A program made the position numbers and the translations under genes. From positions 4,526,001 through 4,590,000 of the forward strand of contig JAJTUQ010000003.1 in the NCBI GenBank assembly GCA_021399445.1: a DNA stretch of 64,000 bases, in the 5' to 3' direction. The notes beneath the pieces were generated by a model. That model did no database searches, was not told the DNA's origin, and worked only from the letters and a program-made list of their open reading frames with translations. The DNA is from Xylogone sp. PMI_703 (lineage: Eukaryota > Ascomycota > Leotiomycetes). Below are positions 9,916 to 22,753 of the stretch, in pieces. How positions within the stretch are numbered: position 1 is the stretch's first letter; each line of letters begins with the position of its first letter.

Positions 9916-12900
9916 ATGCCTTCCTTAGGACTTGCCGTCTTCCTTACGGCGATACTACTTTCGTTTCACATAACTCAAGTTGCGGACGCCCAATACCTTC
10001 AAGACTACATCCCGCAGAGAATACCTAGTCAATCAGGCGGAGGCACCACCCAGGCGTACTTCTAGTAAGCTATTTGGAGCGCTACTTTCCTGTTCATCTT
10101 GGGGGCTTCTCATACCCGATGAGCATATTCTGTATCGTTGAAGCATTCTAGCTCCTGAGTTGGAAAGAGTTTGCTCTTAATGCTCCTCACAATGCGTACC
10201 AGAACATATGTATACTACTGTTGTGATGAATGAAGGTACACATCAAAGCGTCCTTGCTAACTATAAAATTTCAAAGCCAGCCTACGCACAATGATGCCCC
10301 CCAGCAGGTTGTCGACCTTAGTCCCCAGTCTGTGTATCTCATTTACAACTGCTATTATATGAAAGACATATGTAAAAACTCCGCAAACTTTTACCGGACA
10401 GTGCGAGGCGGAATTACACATCCAACCAGCGGTCTTCCTACATATATATTTGGCTATGACTTCAACACGGGAAAGAGCAGATCAAGCCGGCAAAGCATGC
10501 GTCGCTCCCACTCGTGCCCAACCAGTGGCAGTTTGGCCTGGAAGAACCAACACCCGTGTCCCGAGGTTGATCAGAGAACCGTTATGCGGCACAACGGCCC
10601 CTGGTACACGACAGCTCTCGAGGATGGCACTACAATTAACGGAATCAAAAACTTGCGGGGCCCCAATAACCAGATAGTTGAGTATTCCAAAGTTAGGTAC
10701 TCTTGCGATGAATTTCCTCCGGCTACTTGGGTGGAAGGGGGCGACAACATCGATGGATCGGATCCAGCAGAGACTCGTTGCGCCGCAATTCGCTGCGGTA
10801 CTGGCGTTAAGGCTGAGCAAGACTGTAAGTAGTCTTCCTGTTTTTTTCTTGCTCATTCATAGATTTTTCAAATGAGAGAAGGGAGGTGTTGCTGACTCAA
10901 GATGTTTTAGGGCAAGCCACAGCCCACGGACGCCTGCGTGCTGAGCTAGAGCGGGTTATAGAGGAGAGGCAGACCGATTACGGTCACTTCCCCTTTTGGA
11001 ACCCAAGAAACAGTGTCGTCTTATTTGGCTTCACTGTGAATAACGTAGCTGATGGCATCGCGGCTAGAGTCTGGACATATTCAGACCCGGCCATGTCCCA
11101 AGTGGAACATGAAAGCGACATCACACAGGCAAAACGCACCGAAGCAGCAGGCAACTTTACCCATCACTGGCCTGCAGAAATTAGTTTCGAGGAGCTTGAA
11201 AACCGTATCAAGATGGGTCAAGGAACCGAATTCGTCGTTCCTGCAAATGATTCTTTTGTAAACTGGTCTGATCTGACAGGTATGAATATGCATATGCATG
11301 ATATGAGCCTGGATTGGGACGAAGATGAAGATATTGATGATGATTACGAGTACTGGAGTGAAGGCGAAGTTAAAGAGGCTCGCCATGAGCTGGAGAAGCC
11401 AGTAACTAAACGCCAGCCGGTTTTACGAAGCACATCTGATCCCACCATCACGCCGCTCCTGAAGAGAGCCAGCGCACAGGACCTTCAGTCAGCACGAAAA
11501 ATTGTCCAGGCCGCCATTACACAGTCATCTAAACTTAACAAGGCCCGTCTGGCACACCCCCTGCGCAACAGATACGGATTGAAGCCTGGAACCGTGGTAG
11601 GGGCACACATCGTCCCGCTGGCAAATGCCACCGCGACCGAGAGTGTTCCGCCACTCTTACAAATCACTGACGAAATAGCTGCTGCTGCTGCCCTCGTAGC
11701 TGAGGCTGACGCTGTAGAAGCGACAGGAAACGTAGCCAAGCGCGCGGTTGCCGCTGCAGGCTCATATTGGATGGGAAGTCTTGCTCGAAAAGGTACTGTG
11801 CCTTGGGGTGATGATCCCAGCTATGTTGTTTTCCGCAATGTTCTCGATTATGGTGCCGTAGGCGATGGTGTTACTGTGAGTCTATCATCAACCCAACCTG
11901 CTAATATTTACACTGACCGCTGCCTGTCTAGGACGACACGAAAGCCATCACGAAAGCCATGACTGACGGAAAGCGGTGCGGAGAGAAATGCAATGGCTCC
12001 ACAACGAAGAACGCCATTGTATATTTCCCCCCTGGAACATACCTGATATCTAGCACGATTGCCATGCCATTCGGAACCCAGGTCATTGGAGACGCCAACG
12101 ACCGGCCGACACTCGTGGCTTCCTCAAGTTTCGTCGGTTTGGGTGTTCTGTCTACAGATGAATATAGTGGTGGAGGTACGGGCATCGATGGGCTTGACCA
12201 GGAGTACTATGTCAATACGGCCAACTTCTATCGGCAGATCCGCAACATCATCATCGACATCACCAAGGCCCCAGACGGCCAACAAGTCACATGTCTTCAC
12301 TACCAGGTCGCGCAAGCCACCAGTCTACAAAACGTAGAACTCAGAGCCGCTGCGGGTTCGTCGCAAACCGGCATGTATGCTGAGAATGGCAGCGGTGGCC
12401 AGATTTCCGATGTCACCTTTACTGGCGGTGGGATAGGTCTCTACGGAGGCAACCAGCAGTTCACAGCACAACGCCTGACATTCAACGGCTGTACAACCGG
12501 TGTCCAGGTCATCTGGGACTGGGGATGGGTGTGGAAGTCTGTCACCATGAACAACGTTGATGTGGGGTTCAAACTCCTCGCAGACAATGATTCAGGCAAC
12601 ATCGGATCTATCTCCATCTTGGACTCGTCCTTCACCAACGTCGGCAAAGTAGTCGTCATTGCCCCGCCATCATCCAAGCCAGGTTCGGGAAGTACAGGAG
12701 TTGTTCTTGAGAATGTTGCCCTGTCAGGAGTATCTTCAGCTGTCGCGGACACCAGCGGAAACACTCTCTTGGATGGATCTGCTGCTATAGTAAACCAGTG
12801 GGCTCTCGGCCCTGTCTATGAAGGCTCAACGAGTGCTCGCAGCTTCTCTCAAGGCGGCAAGATTGGGAACTATCGCCGACACTCGACCCTTCTCGATTCA

Positions 12901-15405
12901 AAGGGAGCGTACTTTGAGCGCCCCCGGCCTCAGTATGAGGACCAGGACGTCGGGCAATTTGTCCACGTGAAAGACTTGGGTGCCACGGGGGACGGAACCA
13001 CCGACGATACGGCAGCTTTTCAGGCTGCATTGTATGCAAGCTTGGGTAAGATCTTATTTGTGGACGCTGGGTCATATATCTTGACCTCAACGGTGACTAT
13101 ACCGTCGGGAGCTAAGATAGTTGGGGAGACTTGGTCGCAGCTAGTCGCATCGGGATCGTACTTCGAGGACGCGAGGTTAGTTGCCCCTTTTCGCTTCCTT
13201 TCTTTGGGCTCACTCAAATAAATATCTTCATTCCTTTCGTTTTTTCTTCAATTCTACTTTCTCTTGCTGATGCATCTCTAGTAATCCCAAGGTCTTACTC
13301 AAGGTCGGAAACGCAGGGGATGTCGGCGATGTGGAGATGCAAGATCTCCTTTTCACGACCCGTGGACCAACAGCTGGTCTCATTCTGGTGGAATGGAATA
13401 TCCAAGCTGCGAGTGCTGGGTCTGCTGGTCTGTGGGACTGTCACGCCCGTATTGGCGGTGCCACTGGGACTCAGCTTACACCTGCTGAGTGCCCTCCCGT
13501 CACAAGTGGTATTGATCAAGGATGCAGCGCCGCCAGCCTGATGATGCATTTGACGAAATCCGCGTCTGGCTATTTCGAGAACATGTGGCTTTGGGGATCG
13601 GATCATATGATTGAGTAAGTAGTGACCTTATCTTATAGTATTCATACATACCTATCAAGTGGGTATGAGATTGAGTGTGCAGCACTAATTTAGCCAACTA
13701 CTGCCAGTGATCCTGATCTTAGTGATGCCAATAACACCATGGTGCAAAATACAATCTACGTCGCGCGTGGATTCTTGATCGAGAGCACACAACCCACCTG
13801 GTAAGCTTACTTTCTTCCAATATATAGGATTATTACTGAGAGTCTGAAAGGCTATACGCTACTGCATCCGAGCATTCTGTTTTCTACCAGTACAACTTCA
13901 ACAAAGCAACAAATATCTTTGCTGGCATGCTGCAGACAGAAACGCCTTACTTCCAGCCATCGCCGCAGCCACCCGCTCCTTTTGAAGCTGTCGTGGGCGA
14001 CTTTCCAGGCGACCCTGATTATACATGTGCATCTAATGACGAGTTCAGCGGGTGCGATGAGTCCTGGTCCGTTATCATAAGAGAGTCTGAGAACATCTTT
14101 ATTGCAGGTGCAGGGCTTTACTCCTGGTTCTCGAGTTATGCGCAGACCTGTATTGACACACAAGAATGTCAAAAGACACTTCTGCTCCTGGATTCCAACT
14201 TTGCCAACGTGCGTATCCAAAACCTCATCACCATTGGCGCTAAGTACATGGCTGTCATGGACGGTACGGGAATCCCAGCGAAAGATAACCTCAACGTGGA
14301 CACGCACCCCGACTGGTCCCAGATCTCAATTCTGGATGTTGGTGGCAACGGAACGGACTTCAACGAACTCGTCTGGATTGATCCTGCCATCTGGGACATG
14401 GATGAGCCGCAGTTCACCTGCTCACCTCCTTGTAATGTCAAGCTACCGCCTTGGACGAGCGCAACCAGCACTGTCAACTATCCCTTGCTCACCGTGAGCG
14501 ACGGTACTTGGAAGAGTACTATCACTCAGCCGCCCATAACCATATCACAATGGGTGTTCGAAGTGGTGACGCTGTCCCAAGGTGGTAGTAATAATGCTAA
14601 CAACCAAAAAATCAAACGTCAAGGCTTTGATGCATTCTGGCCCGTCCTGTCAACCACACCCTACTGGCCAGCCGTCGTCTATACTGGGCCAGACGGATCA
14701 CCATCGACAACAGCGCCCTCGGTGCCCTTTCCTACGCCTCCTCCATCCATCGGCCCTGGTGCGCCCGCGCCGCCCAAAGGAAGCTGGCCCAAACGCGCTG
14801 TCCAGCCCTTCGCCGGCCAGCTAGACCAACCCTTGGTCGGCGAATGCGACTTCTTTGACTTCCTGTGCGTCGGTGACCCATGGATCTATGGCAATTTCAC
14901 AGACCCCGACTCCCCTGATGACGACGATAATGAAAACTGGGAAGAGCTGCAGACGATCTGTCCTACCAGTACGTCTACGAAAACCTCCAAAACCACCACA
15001 GCAACGACGCCCACTAAATCGCCCTTTGAGACTGGTGATCCCATGCAGAACGAGGTGCACTGCTATAACAGCGGCGAGAACACCGAGCACGAGCGGATGG
15101 ACAACGCTGCCAACGACTTCTGCAACCAAATCGGAAGGACCAATGAAGTATTGGCTGAAAACTTTTACCGCTCGTCAACTTTCGAGTTTCCGTATAACGG
15201 TGGGATTGGTATCGTCGAGATTACCCTTTCACTAGAGATCAAGCCTGGGTGTGACTGGACATGGGACTTTAACGAGTGTCACAGATATCTGGAAGTACCC
15301 GTCGACAGCTGCAATTGCGGTGGCGTGAATTGGAAACAGGGCGGTACGGTGGAAAATAATTGCTACAAGTGGAGGATTGACCCGAATGTCAGTCTTGGAG
15401 GGTAA
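9916..15405 (+). CDS. Secreted NucA/NucB-like + GH55 (exo-beta-1,3-glucanase) multidomain protein, killer-toxin-like
   Basis: Best model has seven exons (9916-10064, 10277-10824, 10911-11875, 11932-13175, 13282-13614, 13708-13800, 13851-15405), giving 1628 aa without a stop; the first intron (212 bp) is the least certain. Residues 1-25 are a signal peptide. Residues about 50-345 carry the NucA/NucB deoxyribonuclease-like motif CDEFPPATWVEGG (from residue 193), a module I know from the C-termini of fungal class V, killer-toxin-like chitinases. From about 540 two pectate-lyase-3/GH55 halves follow, with DYGAVGDGVTDDT and DLGATGDGTTDDT motifs. A Ser/Thr/Pro linker and a Cys-rich tail (about 1512-1628) end the protein. 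Dibasic KR sites (about 398, 417, 509, 1364, 1423) separate the modules, as in Kex2-processed killer toxins. The GH55 call is firm, the nuclease activity inferred. Confidence 0.8.
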
Positions 15406-16098
15406 ATCATGAGTACTTATTGTCTATCATGGCCAGCAGGATAGAAATAGCTCCATAACCAGCACATACAATCGTAATTCTACCTGTTGTACCCGTACAC
15501 TATGTACTTGCCTGGCTCAAGAGAGAGAAGGCAAGGTTTAGTTGAGAAGAGATCTACCAAGTCTAACTGTATCTTGACTTTTTGACAACCTTCTTTTGCC
15601 GTGAGACGATGTGTGCTCCAAATAGAATGAAAGATTAAACAGCCGTAAGATATGAGATAACTGTGATTCTTGATAATCTAATATATGTTAACTAAGGACA
15701 GCATTAGCTCCACGATGCCTCCTATCTACACTTTCGAAAATACAATCAGAAACACTTTTTGGAGGCTTGGTCAATTATTACCACAAGCATTAGAATGTCA
15801 GAAACCTAGATGATACCAGTGGATGGTTTGATGTGGATGTGATGCACTCGTCATATTTAATTACTTATACACCCTTTCCAATTCAGAGAGTTGGCAGGCT
15901 GTTTAGCCTGAAATGCAGCCAATTGTCTGGGTGAGCAAGGCCACACACTCCTCCCACCCAGGTATTTACCTCGCGACCCCAATGACGTACAAAGAACAAT
16001 AAATACGTCCGCACCTCCTCGGCCTTGCTCATTAAGAATACTGAGAACTCTCTCTAACAGCCTAAAAATTCGCATCTACTATTCATTTCTGAATCACA
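15406..16098. other. Intergenic, nothing recognised
   Basis: AT-rich spacer holding the 3' end of the GH55 gene and the promoter of the next gene. No RNA gene or repeat is seen. Confidence 0.6.
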
Positions 16099-16809
16099 AT
16101 GTCAACCGCGGGTGTTGGGCAGGCGGACCAGGCGCTGCCTTCCTTCGAAGCGCTCCGCAACAGTCAACAACACATACGTCTCTCTCCTGATGCTCAGAGC
16201 CTCTTCTGGTCCCTCGATGGCCCCCTAACCTCCTCCATTTGGATCATGGAGAGCGCTAGGAATCCAGATTCTCTTGAACCCTACTGCCGACAAACCACTG
16301 GCACTGACACCGACTGGCACCCAGCCTCGCAGTCGCCACTTACCGAGCCCAAGGTCTCATCGGTAACGGTAACCGTCTATGACCTCGAGCTGTGGGAAGA
16401 CCAGTGGCTGGACGTGCATCGAGACCACGCAGATCCCGAGGGCGGCGACGAGAACGGGGACGGGGTTGAATTTGGAGAACTCCCTGATTACAATCCGGAT
16501 GAAGACGAAGAGGGACCAGAACATCTGCTGATGTGTTGCGGGACGAAACGACCACGTGGAAAGGCGGCGAGGCTGGTTGTGAAGCCCACTGCATCGGGGA
16601 ACGGGTTTCTCACCATCCACGACTACGTATCGGCGGTGCATCCTTGGCTCATGAGTTTGCGCGAGGATCTTTTGGCGGCTATGGCCGTATGGGATGACGA
16701 GCCTTTGCCCTCGGAGACGAAACTCATGGTGAATTACACTGCATTGGACCGTTTGAAAATGTATGAGAGGGAAGAATGGATTAGCTTGAAGAGGGGTAGG
16801 CCCAGCTAA
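16099..16809 (+). CDS. Hypothetical protein with acidic centre
   Basis: Single-exon, 236-aa protein starting at the first ATG after a plausible AT-rich promoter. I do not recognise a family. Visible features are a possible N-terminal globular part, an acidic stretch (about residues 115-145, DPEGGDENGDG...PDEDEEGPEH), and a conserved-looking C-terminal block (GFLTIHDYVSAVHPWLMSLREDLL). This block resembles fungal-only hypothetical proteins in which a small domain is followed by an HPWL motif. No signal peptide, no membrane segment. The composition and codon use look normal for a real gene. Confidence 0.65.
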   Translation: MSTAGVGQADQALPSFEALRNSQQHIRLSPDAQSLFWSLDGPLTSSIWIMESARNPDSLEPYCRQTTGTDTDWHPASQSPLTEPKVSSVTVTVYDLELWEDQWLDVHRDHADPEGGDENGDGVEFGELPDYNPDEDEEGPEHLLMCCGTKRPRGKAARLVVKPTASGNGFLTIHDYVSAVHPWLMSLREDLLAAMAVWDDEPLPSETKLMVNYTALDRLKMYEREEWISLKRGRPS

Positions 16810-17778
16810 AGAAGCCGAGCCTCTGTTTATGAAATAAGATGTTACTGAAACAAAACTTGCTGTTTAATAGTTAATGATATTTACGATTGAGCTCAGGCTT
16901 ACACGTATGACCATGGATTGGCAGGTATCTAATTGAATGTATTGCTTTCTTGTTGTCTGTACATTAGAGATCTTGTCTCATCTACCGTATTGTCCGTACC
17001 GTTGCTCCACTCCGTGAATCAGACATGGCAGACCTAAGATACGCACTAATTGTGTGCATTAGTTGTGGGACGATGGCTGTAAGAGTGTTGATGTTGTGTG
17101 TAGACACATACCTCATATTCGGATTCCCCGTAGTCCCAAGACAAGTCTCAAGTGTTAGCATGTGAAGGGAAAAGGCATGTCCGTTCCCACATCAGGAGGG
17201 GAGGCGTAGGTGGATTGAGCTGCAGCCCTTACTGCAAACTACATCGCATCCAATGGTATTCAATACATGTGAATGGAGAACTAGGGGGTACTCCCTTCTT
17301 ATAGGGCCTAGCCCAATCACGCAAGTAGCATCGGCCTTTATCTCCTCTGGATGACACAATACGGAGTACCGCCTTCCTCTGCTGTAACATGTGACCCTTC
17401 CAACGACTGTAATTCAAATCAACTCAGCTATGATTAGAAGAAATTATAGCCCATGTGTGTTATCATTGCAGATACCGTCTCGCAAAAGTTAGGGCTAAAA
17501 CACCGGTACAGGGTACGCCACCTGACCTTTCCATCTTAAAATTCCTGTGCTTGTGTGAACTTGTTTCGTACAGAGCCGCATAAACTCCCCTCCATAGTCT
17601 ATTTATTGTGTACGTAAATCTGCGCGTGGGATAATATCAGGAAGCTTGGCCCCGAGTTCGGGTTCGGGTTGATATTTACTTGACCAAATACAGATGTATA
17701 TCATTTGAAGACATTAATTCAAATTGATTCGGCTTACCTTCGTCTTCTAACGGCTTTAAGCTAACCTCGAATTCAACC
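16810..17778. other. Intergenic, nothing recognised
   Basis: Spacer between a gene end and the 3' end of the MFS gene. No coding signal or repeat is evident. Confidence 0.6.
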
Positions 17779-19646
17779 TCATAACTCTTCTTCCCTAACG
17801 TCCCCCTCTTTGACCTTCTCACTACCTGGTAGCACTTTTTCCACCGTTGCCTGAATCTCATCTGTCATGAGATTCTTGTCAATATTCTTTAAAAACACGA
17901 CACAAATCAACGCCACAATGCCAGCGGCAAAAACCGACCACCAAGCCATCCTAAACGCATGAGCATAGATCAACCGCCCCGTCTCTTCCGCCGCGTGGAG
18001 AGCCTTCTCTGTCAACCCAGGAACTCTATCAAAACCTTGCTCGGTATTCATCGCCACGATCAGCGCCTTGCTTGATGATCGGGGCATCCCTTCAGCAACC
18101 GCCGCTCTGGCAACGCTTGCGGACCAGGGTTCCAACTCATTGTTAAGGATGGCCGTGAAGACTGCAGAACCTAGAGCGCCTCCAAGAGCCCGAGCGGCAA
18201 GTCCACATCCCGTCGCGGTACTCAGATGAGCGTGTGGGGCAGAATATTGGAGGGCAGCCATCAGCACCGCCAGGGGGCCAGAATTAGCAATTCCACTAAC
18301 GACATTGATACCGAGAAAGGCTGATTTCCATTCGGGGGTGATATTGGCGTAGCTGACGGTTGTTGCGGCGAAGAGGAGGTAGGAGATGACCAGAGGCAGG
18401 CGAAAGTCCTTTGTCATGGTCGTGTAAATGGCAACAGGGATACATCCAAAGACGGTAGGAAGACCATACGAAAGATTGAGGATGCTGATCTGCAGACTGT
18501 TACTGGCGAAGCCGAGATTAAGGAACATGCGCGGAAGCGTATTATTGATGACGCCATAATAGATCCAGCCTTCGACGATGAGTACCAGGGATGCCAGGGG
18601 GAAGTTACGACCATTCTGAAAGAGGACATGTGGAAGGACGCCATCTTTACGGCCTTTCCATTCATATATTCCGAATATGCAGAGTAAGACGAGGCCGGTG
18701 GTGAGAGGAGCGATGATGTGGCTATCATCCCAGGAGTAGGTTGATCCGGACCAGTTCAGAGCCAGCAAAACCAAAGTGGCGCCAACGATAAACAAGAACG
18801 AACCAACAGGGTCCAGCGCCCAGATAAGACTGGTCCACTTCATCTCTAGGTGCCGTACATGGCGCGGATTGTAAAAGGCGAGGATGGAAACGGAAGCGGT
18901 CAGATGAAGTGCCAGATGAACCTAATGCTAGTATTAGCATCAAACAACGATAAAAGAGATGTATATTAATGCTCACCCAAAAGATATCCCGCCACCCAGA
19001 AGAAGACTGCTTAACCAACGCTCCTGCCGCCAATGATCCGGCTATACCCCCAATAGCACCCGCCGCAAAGGCCGATGCATTCGTATAAACACGATACTTG
19101 AGCGGCATAATCTCCGTTGCAATGGCACGCAGGACTGGCGCTGTAGTCAGCGCCACACCCCACAGCACGCTGCCCCCAATCAACATGCTCATAGACACGG
19201 CTTTTGCAGAGACGATGGCACCCACGGCTGCGACTAAGGATGGTATGGCTGCGATGTACTTGCGGTCGAGAGTGTCGGAGAGGCGCCCAATGACTGGGGA
19301 GAGGGCGCTTTGCATTAGTAAGGGCGCTTGCACGACCCAGGCGACGAGAGAGGGTTCGCCGAGATCGCGGGCGATGAAAGAGAGAACTTGGCCGCTGGAG
19401 ACGATGACGAGGACCTGTTACCATTATCAAGAGTCAGTGTGAGATGTGGGCGTGGGAAGAGCTGGTGGATGGTACTTCGAGACCAAGGCCGAATGTCACA
19501 GCAGCGAAGACGGCCCATGAACGCCAGGTCAAGCGGATGTGCTCAGCAACATAGTCGGCTTCGGTATCCATCTCAGTGGTCGTGGCCGGACAGGCCTCGA
19601 TATGAGACGCGTTGGGCTTAGTGTCGGCGAGGGTGGTGGAATCCAT
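17779..19646 (-). CDS. MFS transporter, TRI12 (trichothecene efflux) type
   Basis: Three exons, 19646-19476, 19414-18977 and 18921-17779 (introns 61 and 55 bp), 583 aa. The N-terminal tail is hydrophilic; then about 14 hydrophobic segments follow. The MFS signature between helices 2 and 3 reads SPVIGRLSDTLDRKY, and EWKGRKDGVLPHVLFQNGRNF is the loop typical of the TRI12/siderophore-transporter branch. Both junctions restore frame and conserved sequence (FGLGLE-VLVIVSSG; DIFWV-HLALHL). A plasma-membrane exporter or siderophore-type importer is likely; substrate unknown. Neighbours are a flavin monooxygenase and a Zn2Cys6 factor, which suggests a small metabolic cluster. Confidence 0.85.
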
Positions 19647-20197
19647 GATATGTTTTGAGGAATATCAATGTAGACGAAGTAATTTGATCATTGTCAATCA
19701 GCAACATGGTCGATGAGGCAGTATTATACCAGACTGTTGAGGACTAGAGGTATTGATAAGGGTTCGTTCTAGATTCGACAGCCTCCTCCAGCTGCTTCCA
19801 GTGGTACAGCGGAGTAAGTATTGGCACAGCACTAGCAGGGGATAGCCTCACTTACCTTTATTACAGTAAGTAGTAACTCCCTAATCATTCTATAACATTC
19901 ATAAATCCTATGTTAGCTTAACTAAAATTGGTGGCTCTTACTGCTATATACAGATAAGGTTGCCGTTCCGGGACAAATCCCCTGCTAGTGCTGTGCAAAT
20001 ACTTACCCCGCGGCACTGCATCTCACTGCCGGTCCCTATCCGTCGTCTCCGAGCCACCGGAAACGTTCCAACCCCTGCCCATACCCCTTTTCGGGGTTTA
20101 AGTGAGCAGCATCGCATTTTCGGAAAATTGCAATTCGACTATTGGAAGGGAAACCAAGTGCGGCAAATATACGCGGTATTAGTTACATGAAGTAATC
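19647..20197. other. Intergenic region containing a MITE-like insertion
   Basis: Spacer between the MFS gene start and the 3' end of the monooxygenase. The central 220 bases form the inverted-repeat element listed separately; no gene is seen. Confidence 0.6.
19799..20018. mobile_element. MITE-like element with imperfect terminal inverted repeats
   Basis: Left arm 19799-19843 and right arm 19977-20018 are reverse complements over about 40 bases, with a perfect core GCACAGCACTAGCAGGGGA and a similar GTAAGTATT outside it. Both ends begin with CAGTG. The interior (about 130 bases) codes for nothing. This is what a non-autonomous DNA transposon, perhaps of the pogo/Fot1 type, looks like. A clear target-site duplication was not found. 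Confidence 0.65.
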
Positions 20198-22057
20198 CTA
20201 CACCTTATCTACATGTCGCTCCTTGGCCAACCACTCATCGATCACATCCTTGTAATCCTTTGGCCGGTACGCCTCAAAATACTCTCTCCACCACCTACCC
20301 TTCCGGAACGCGTTCAACTCTAAATCTCTCATAATCGCATCTACATATGTCAAACTGTCAAAAGCATATTCTGGGTAGAGTCCAGCCATAGCGCCCGCTT
20401 CTCTGGGTCTGCGCAGTTGTTGATAAGTCGAGCTCAACGCGACTCCATATCGTATGTCGTCGTAGTCGACATTTGATGCTTTGAGATTGGATAGCTTGTC
20501 GTCGAAGAAGGCTGTAATCCACAATGCCTGGAGTTGTCCTACCAATACTCCGTGTGTGGCCGTGGCTTTGCCCATGTACGCGATGGACCTGTGTTGCAAA
20601 AGATGCGGTTGCCAGGGAGTTATATGCCGATGCATCTGGAACAATTTGCCAGTTTGTTTCTGCAAGCTCGGTACTTGTGGTGCTCGTGGGGTTCGCGTTG
20701 GTAGTGTGGAAAGGTAAGGGATTTTGCTTTGGATGAACTCCATTGCCTTTATCGAGTCGTGGTGGAAGGCTTCGTGATCGGCTTCTGCTGTTAGTTGACC
20801 AGTGGCCTTGGAGACTGACTGTTAGTCTTTCGATCCGCTGACGCGTGAATTTCTCAAAACTCACCTCAATTGGTTTTATTGAGATCAACGAATCTGGTTG
20901 CCACCCCGTACAGCATACGACAGCCTCGGCGTCCAAATGTTCCCCATTTGAGAGAATGACTTGATTTGCAGTAAGGGATTCCACCTCCCCCAGATGAACC
21001 GTGATGAGGCCCTTGCGAACCAGATCAAACCAGCTGGTCTCGTAGTTGTGGATACTCGCAGCATTCCCCGTCCAAAAAGGTGTCGTCCACGGTTCCAACT
21101 TGGCTAGCTCTGGGTCTGTCCGGAATTGATGAATGGATTTGATATGATGGTCCAGCCCATTCCAAAACATGCGACACACGGCTTGTCCAATCCATGTCTG
21201 ATGCAGCACGTCTCGAACCCAACCAGAGGTGGCCGTCTTCCCAAACGGCGAAGGATCCATGACAGACCATGCTCGCACTGAAATGAATGTTGCCAAGGAG
21301 ATGCTCTTGAACGGACCCCAGTCGAATCGTTTAGGCCAAATATAGTGCGGTCCGCCACCCGAAGGTCGCATCACCATCCTAACACGCGTTCCTCCCCGGG
21401 CCGCAGTATATATGACATCCCAAGCAGATTTGTTGCCTCCAATCACGACAATCTCTCGCTTTTGAGACAATTCTTGGGCTCGGATAGGTAGCTCTTTGGC
21501 GTGGAACAACATGCCCTTGAACTTCTCTCGGCCTGGGAGTCTCGGCATCTTGGGAACCTTCAACAACCCAGATGCAATGACCAACTTCCGTGTATGAACC
21601 GAAGACCCATCAGCCAATCCCACAACCCAGCCTCCATCGTCTTGCAAACTCGCTGACATGGCTTTGGTGGAAAATCGTATGTGTTGGTGGAGATTGTGAA
21701 AGGAAGCATACTCTTCAAAGTATTGATAGACGACTTCTCCCGGAATGTGCTGGCCGGGCTTGAGTCCGTACTTCTCTGGCATCATGGGGAAATCGCCGTA
21801 TTCGTACGAGCCGATGACATTGTTAGTTTTGAGGCCTGGGTAGAGTCGTTCTTTAGCCCATGTCCCTCCCACCGTTTTAGCTTCGTCGATGACCAAGATC
21901 TTGGCATTAGGGTGGATTTGAAGGTAAGTTTTGGCCATAACTAGGCCATGCATCCCTAGAGATTGCCTTTTAGTAGAGTAAACATGAAGATGCTGATACC
22001 TCATTACTTACCTGCACCTAGAATAAGTACGTCAAGCTCATCTTGTCTATCCATCAT
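20198..22057 (-). CDS. FAD-dependent monooxygenase (flavin-containing / Baeyer-Villiger-like)
   Basis: Three exons, 22057-22012, 21955-20865 and 20806-20198; 581 aa. The tiny first exon supplies the FAD-binding fingerprint: joined sequence gives LGAGMHGL (GxGxxG) followed by an acidic strand end (KILVIDEA). A second Rossmann motif, VVIGGNKSAWD, near 200 would bind NADPH, and TGWQPDS near the end of exon 2 is the ATG-like motif of the family. A possible FxGxxxHxxxW-type motif is not clearly seen, so Baeyer-Villiger activity is uncertain; N- or S-hydroxylation or other oxidation is equally possible. It is divergent from the Zn2Cys6 factor at 22754 over 696 bp. Confidence 0.85.
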
Positions 22058-22753
22058 CGTGCGCTGCTATGGTATGGATATGCGACAAACAAAGACAAGA
22101 GCTTTTGGTATATTTGACAATATGTAGAAGAAGAAAAGCCAACTGGGTCCCTATGAGTAAATTTTAGACTGTAAGTGCGTAGAGATTTTATTTTATATTC
22201 TACTTGGCCGCCTATAACCTAGGGTATCATCTACCATATATGCTCACCGTAGCCGGTATAGAGCTAATGATGGATTAGTCTTACTCCTTCGTCAATTACC
22301 CCTGATATAGTACAACTGTTTGCCACTAATATAACCTTGTAAAAAGCTCTTGAATTATTACTGTTTAAGAGGGTTTCCTTTATTTCCTTTACAGAACTAA
22401 TTCAATTATTCGATTAATTATAAGGAATAAAGGGGATTAAACTTTAGGTATCGATATTTCGGTAATTCAGAGGCTTTAGATTCTTGTTGTAGTTAAACTA
22501 TAGAGAGCAATAGTCTGCAGAATCTCACTATGATGAGATGAGTATTTCCGGTACATGACCAACCCCTGGAACTTGCGCCCCAGAACCCTTTCTTAGCGTC
22601 TCCACCTGGGAAAATTGCCCCACGCAGTAATTGGCGCCAAAGCGTTGATATTTGCGAAATTCCGATTGCTGAGGAGACTGATTCTCTGGATAGCTTCCTT
22701 ATCATTGATATTTGCGGATCCTTCTCTGCTCGCATTCTCCACCACCGGCAAAG
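22058..22753. promoter_or_regulatory. Divergent promoter of monooxygenase and Zn2Cys6 factor
   Basis: AT-rich 696-bp region between two start codons. It could let the factor control the monooxygenase, but no CGG pair was picked out with confidence. Confidence 0.4.
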
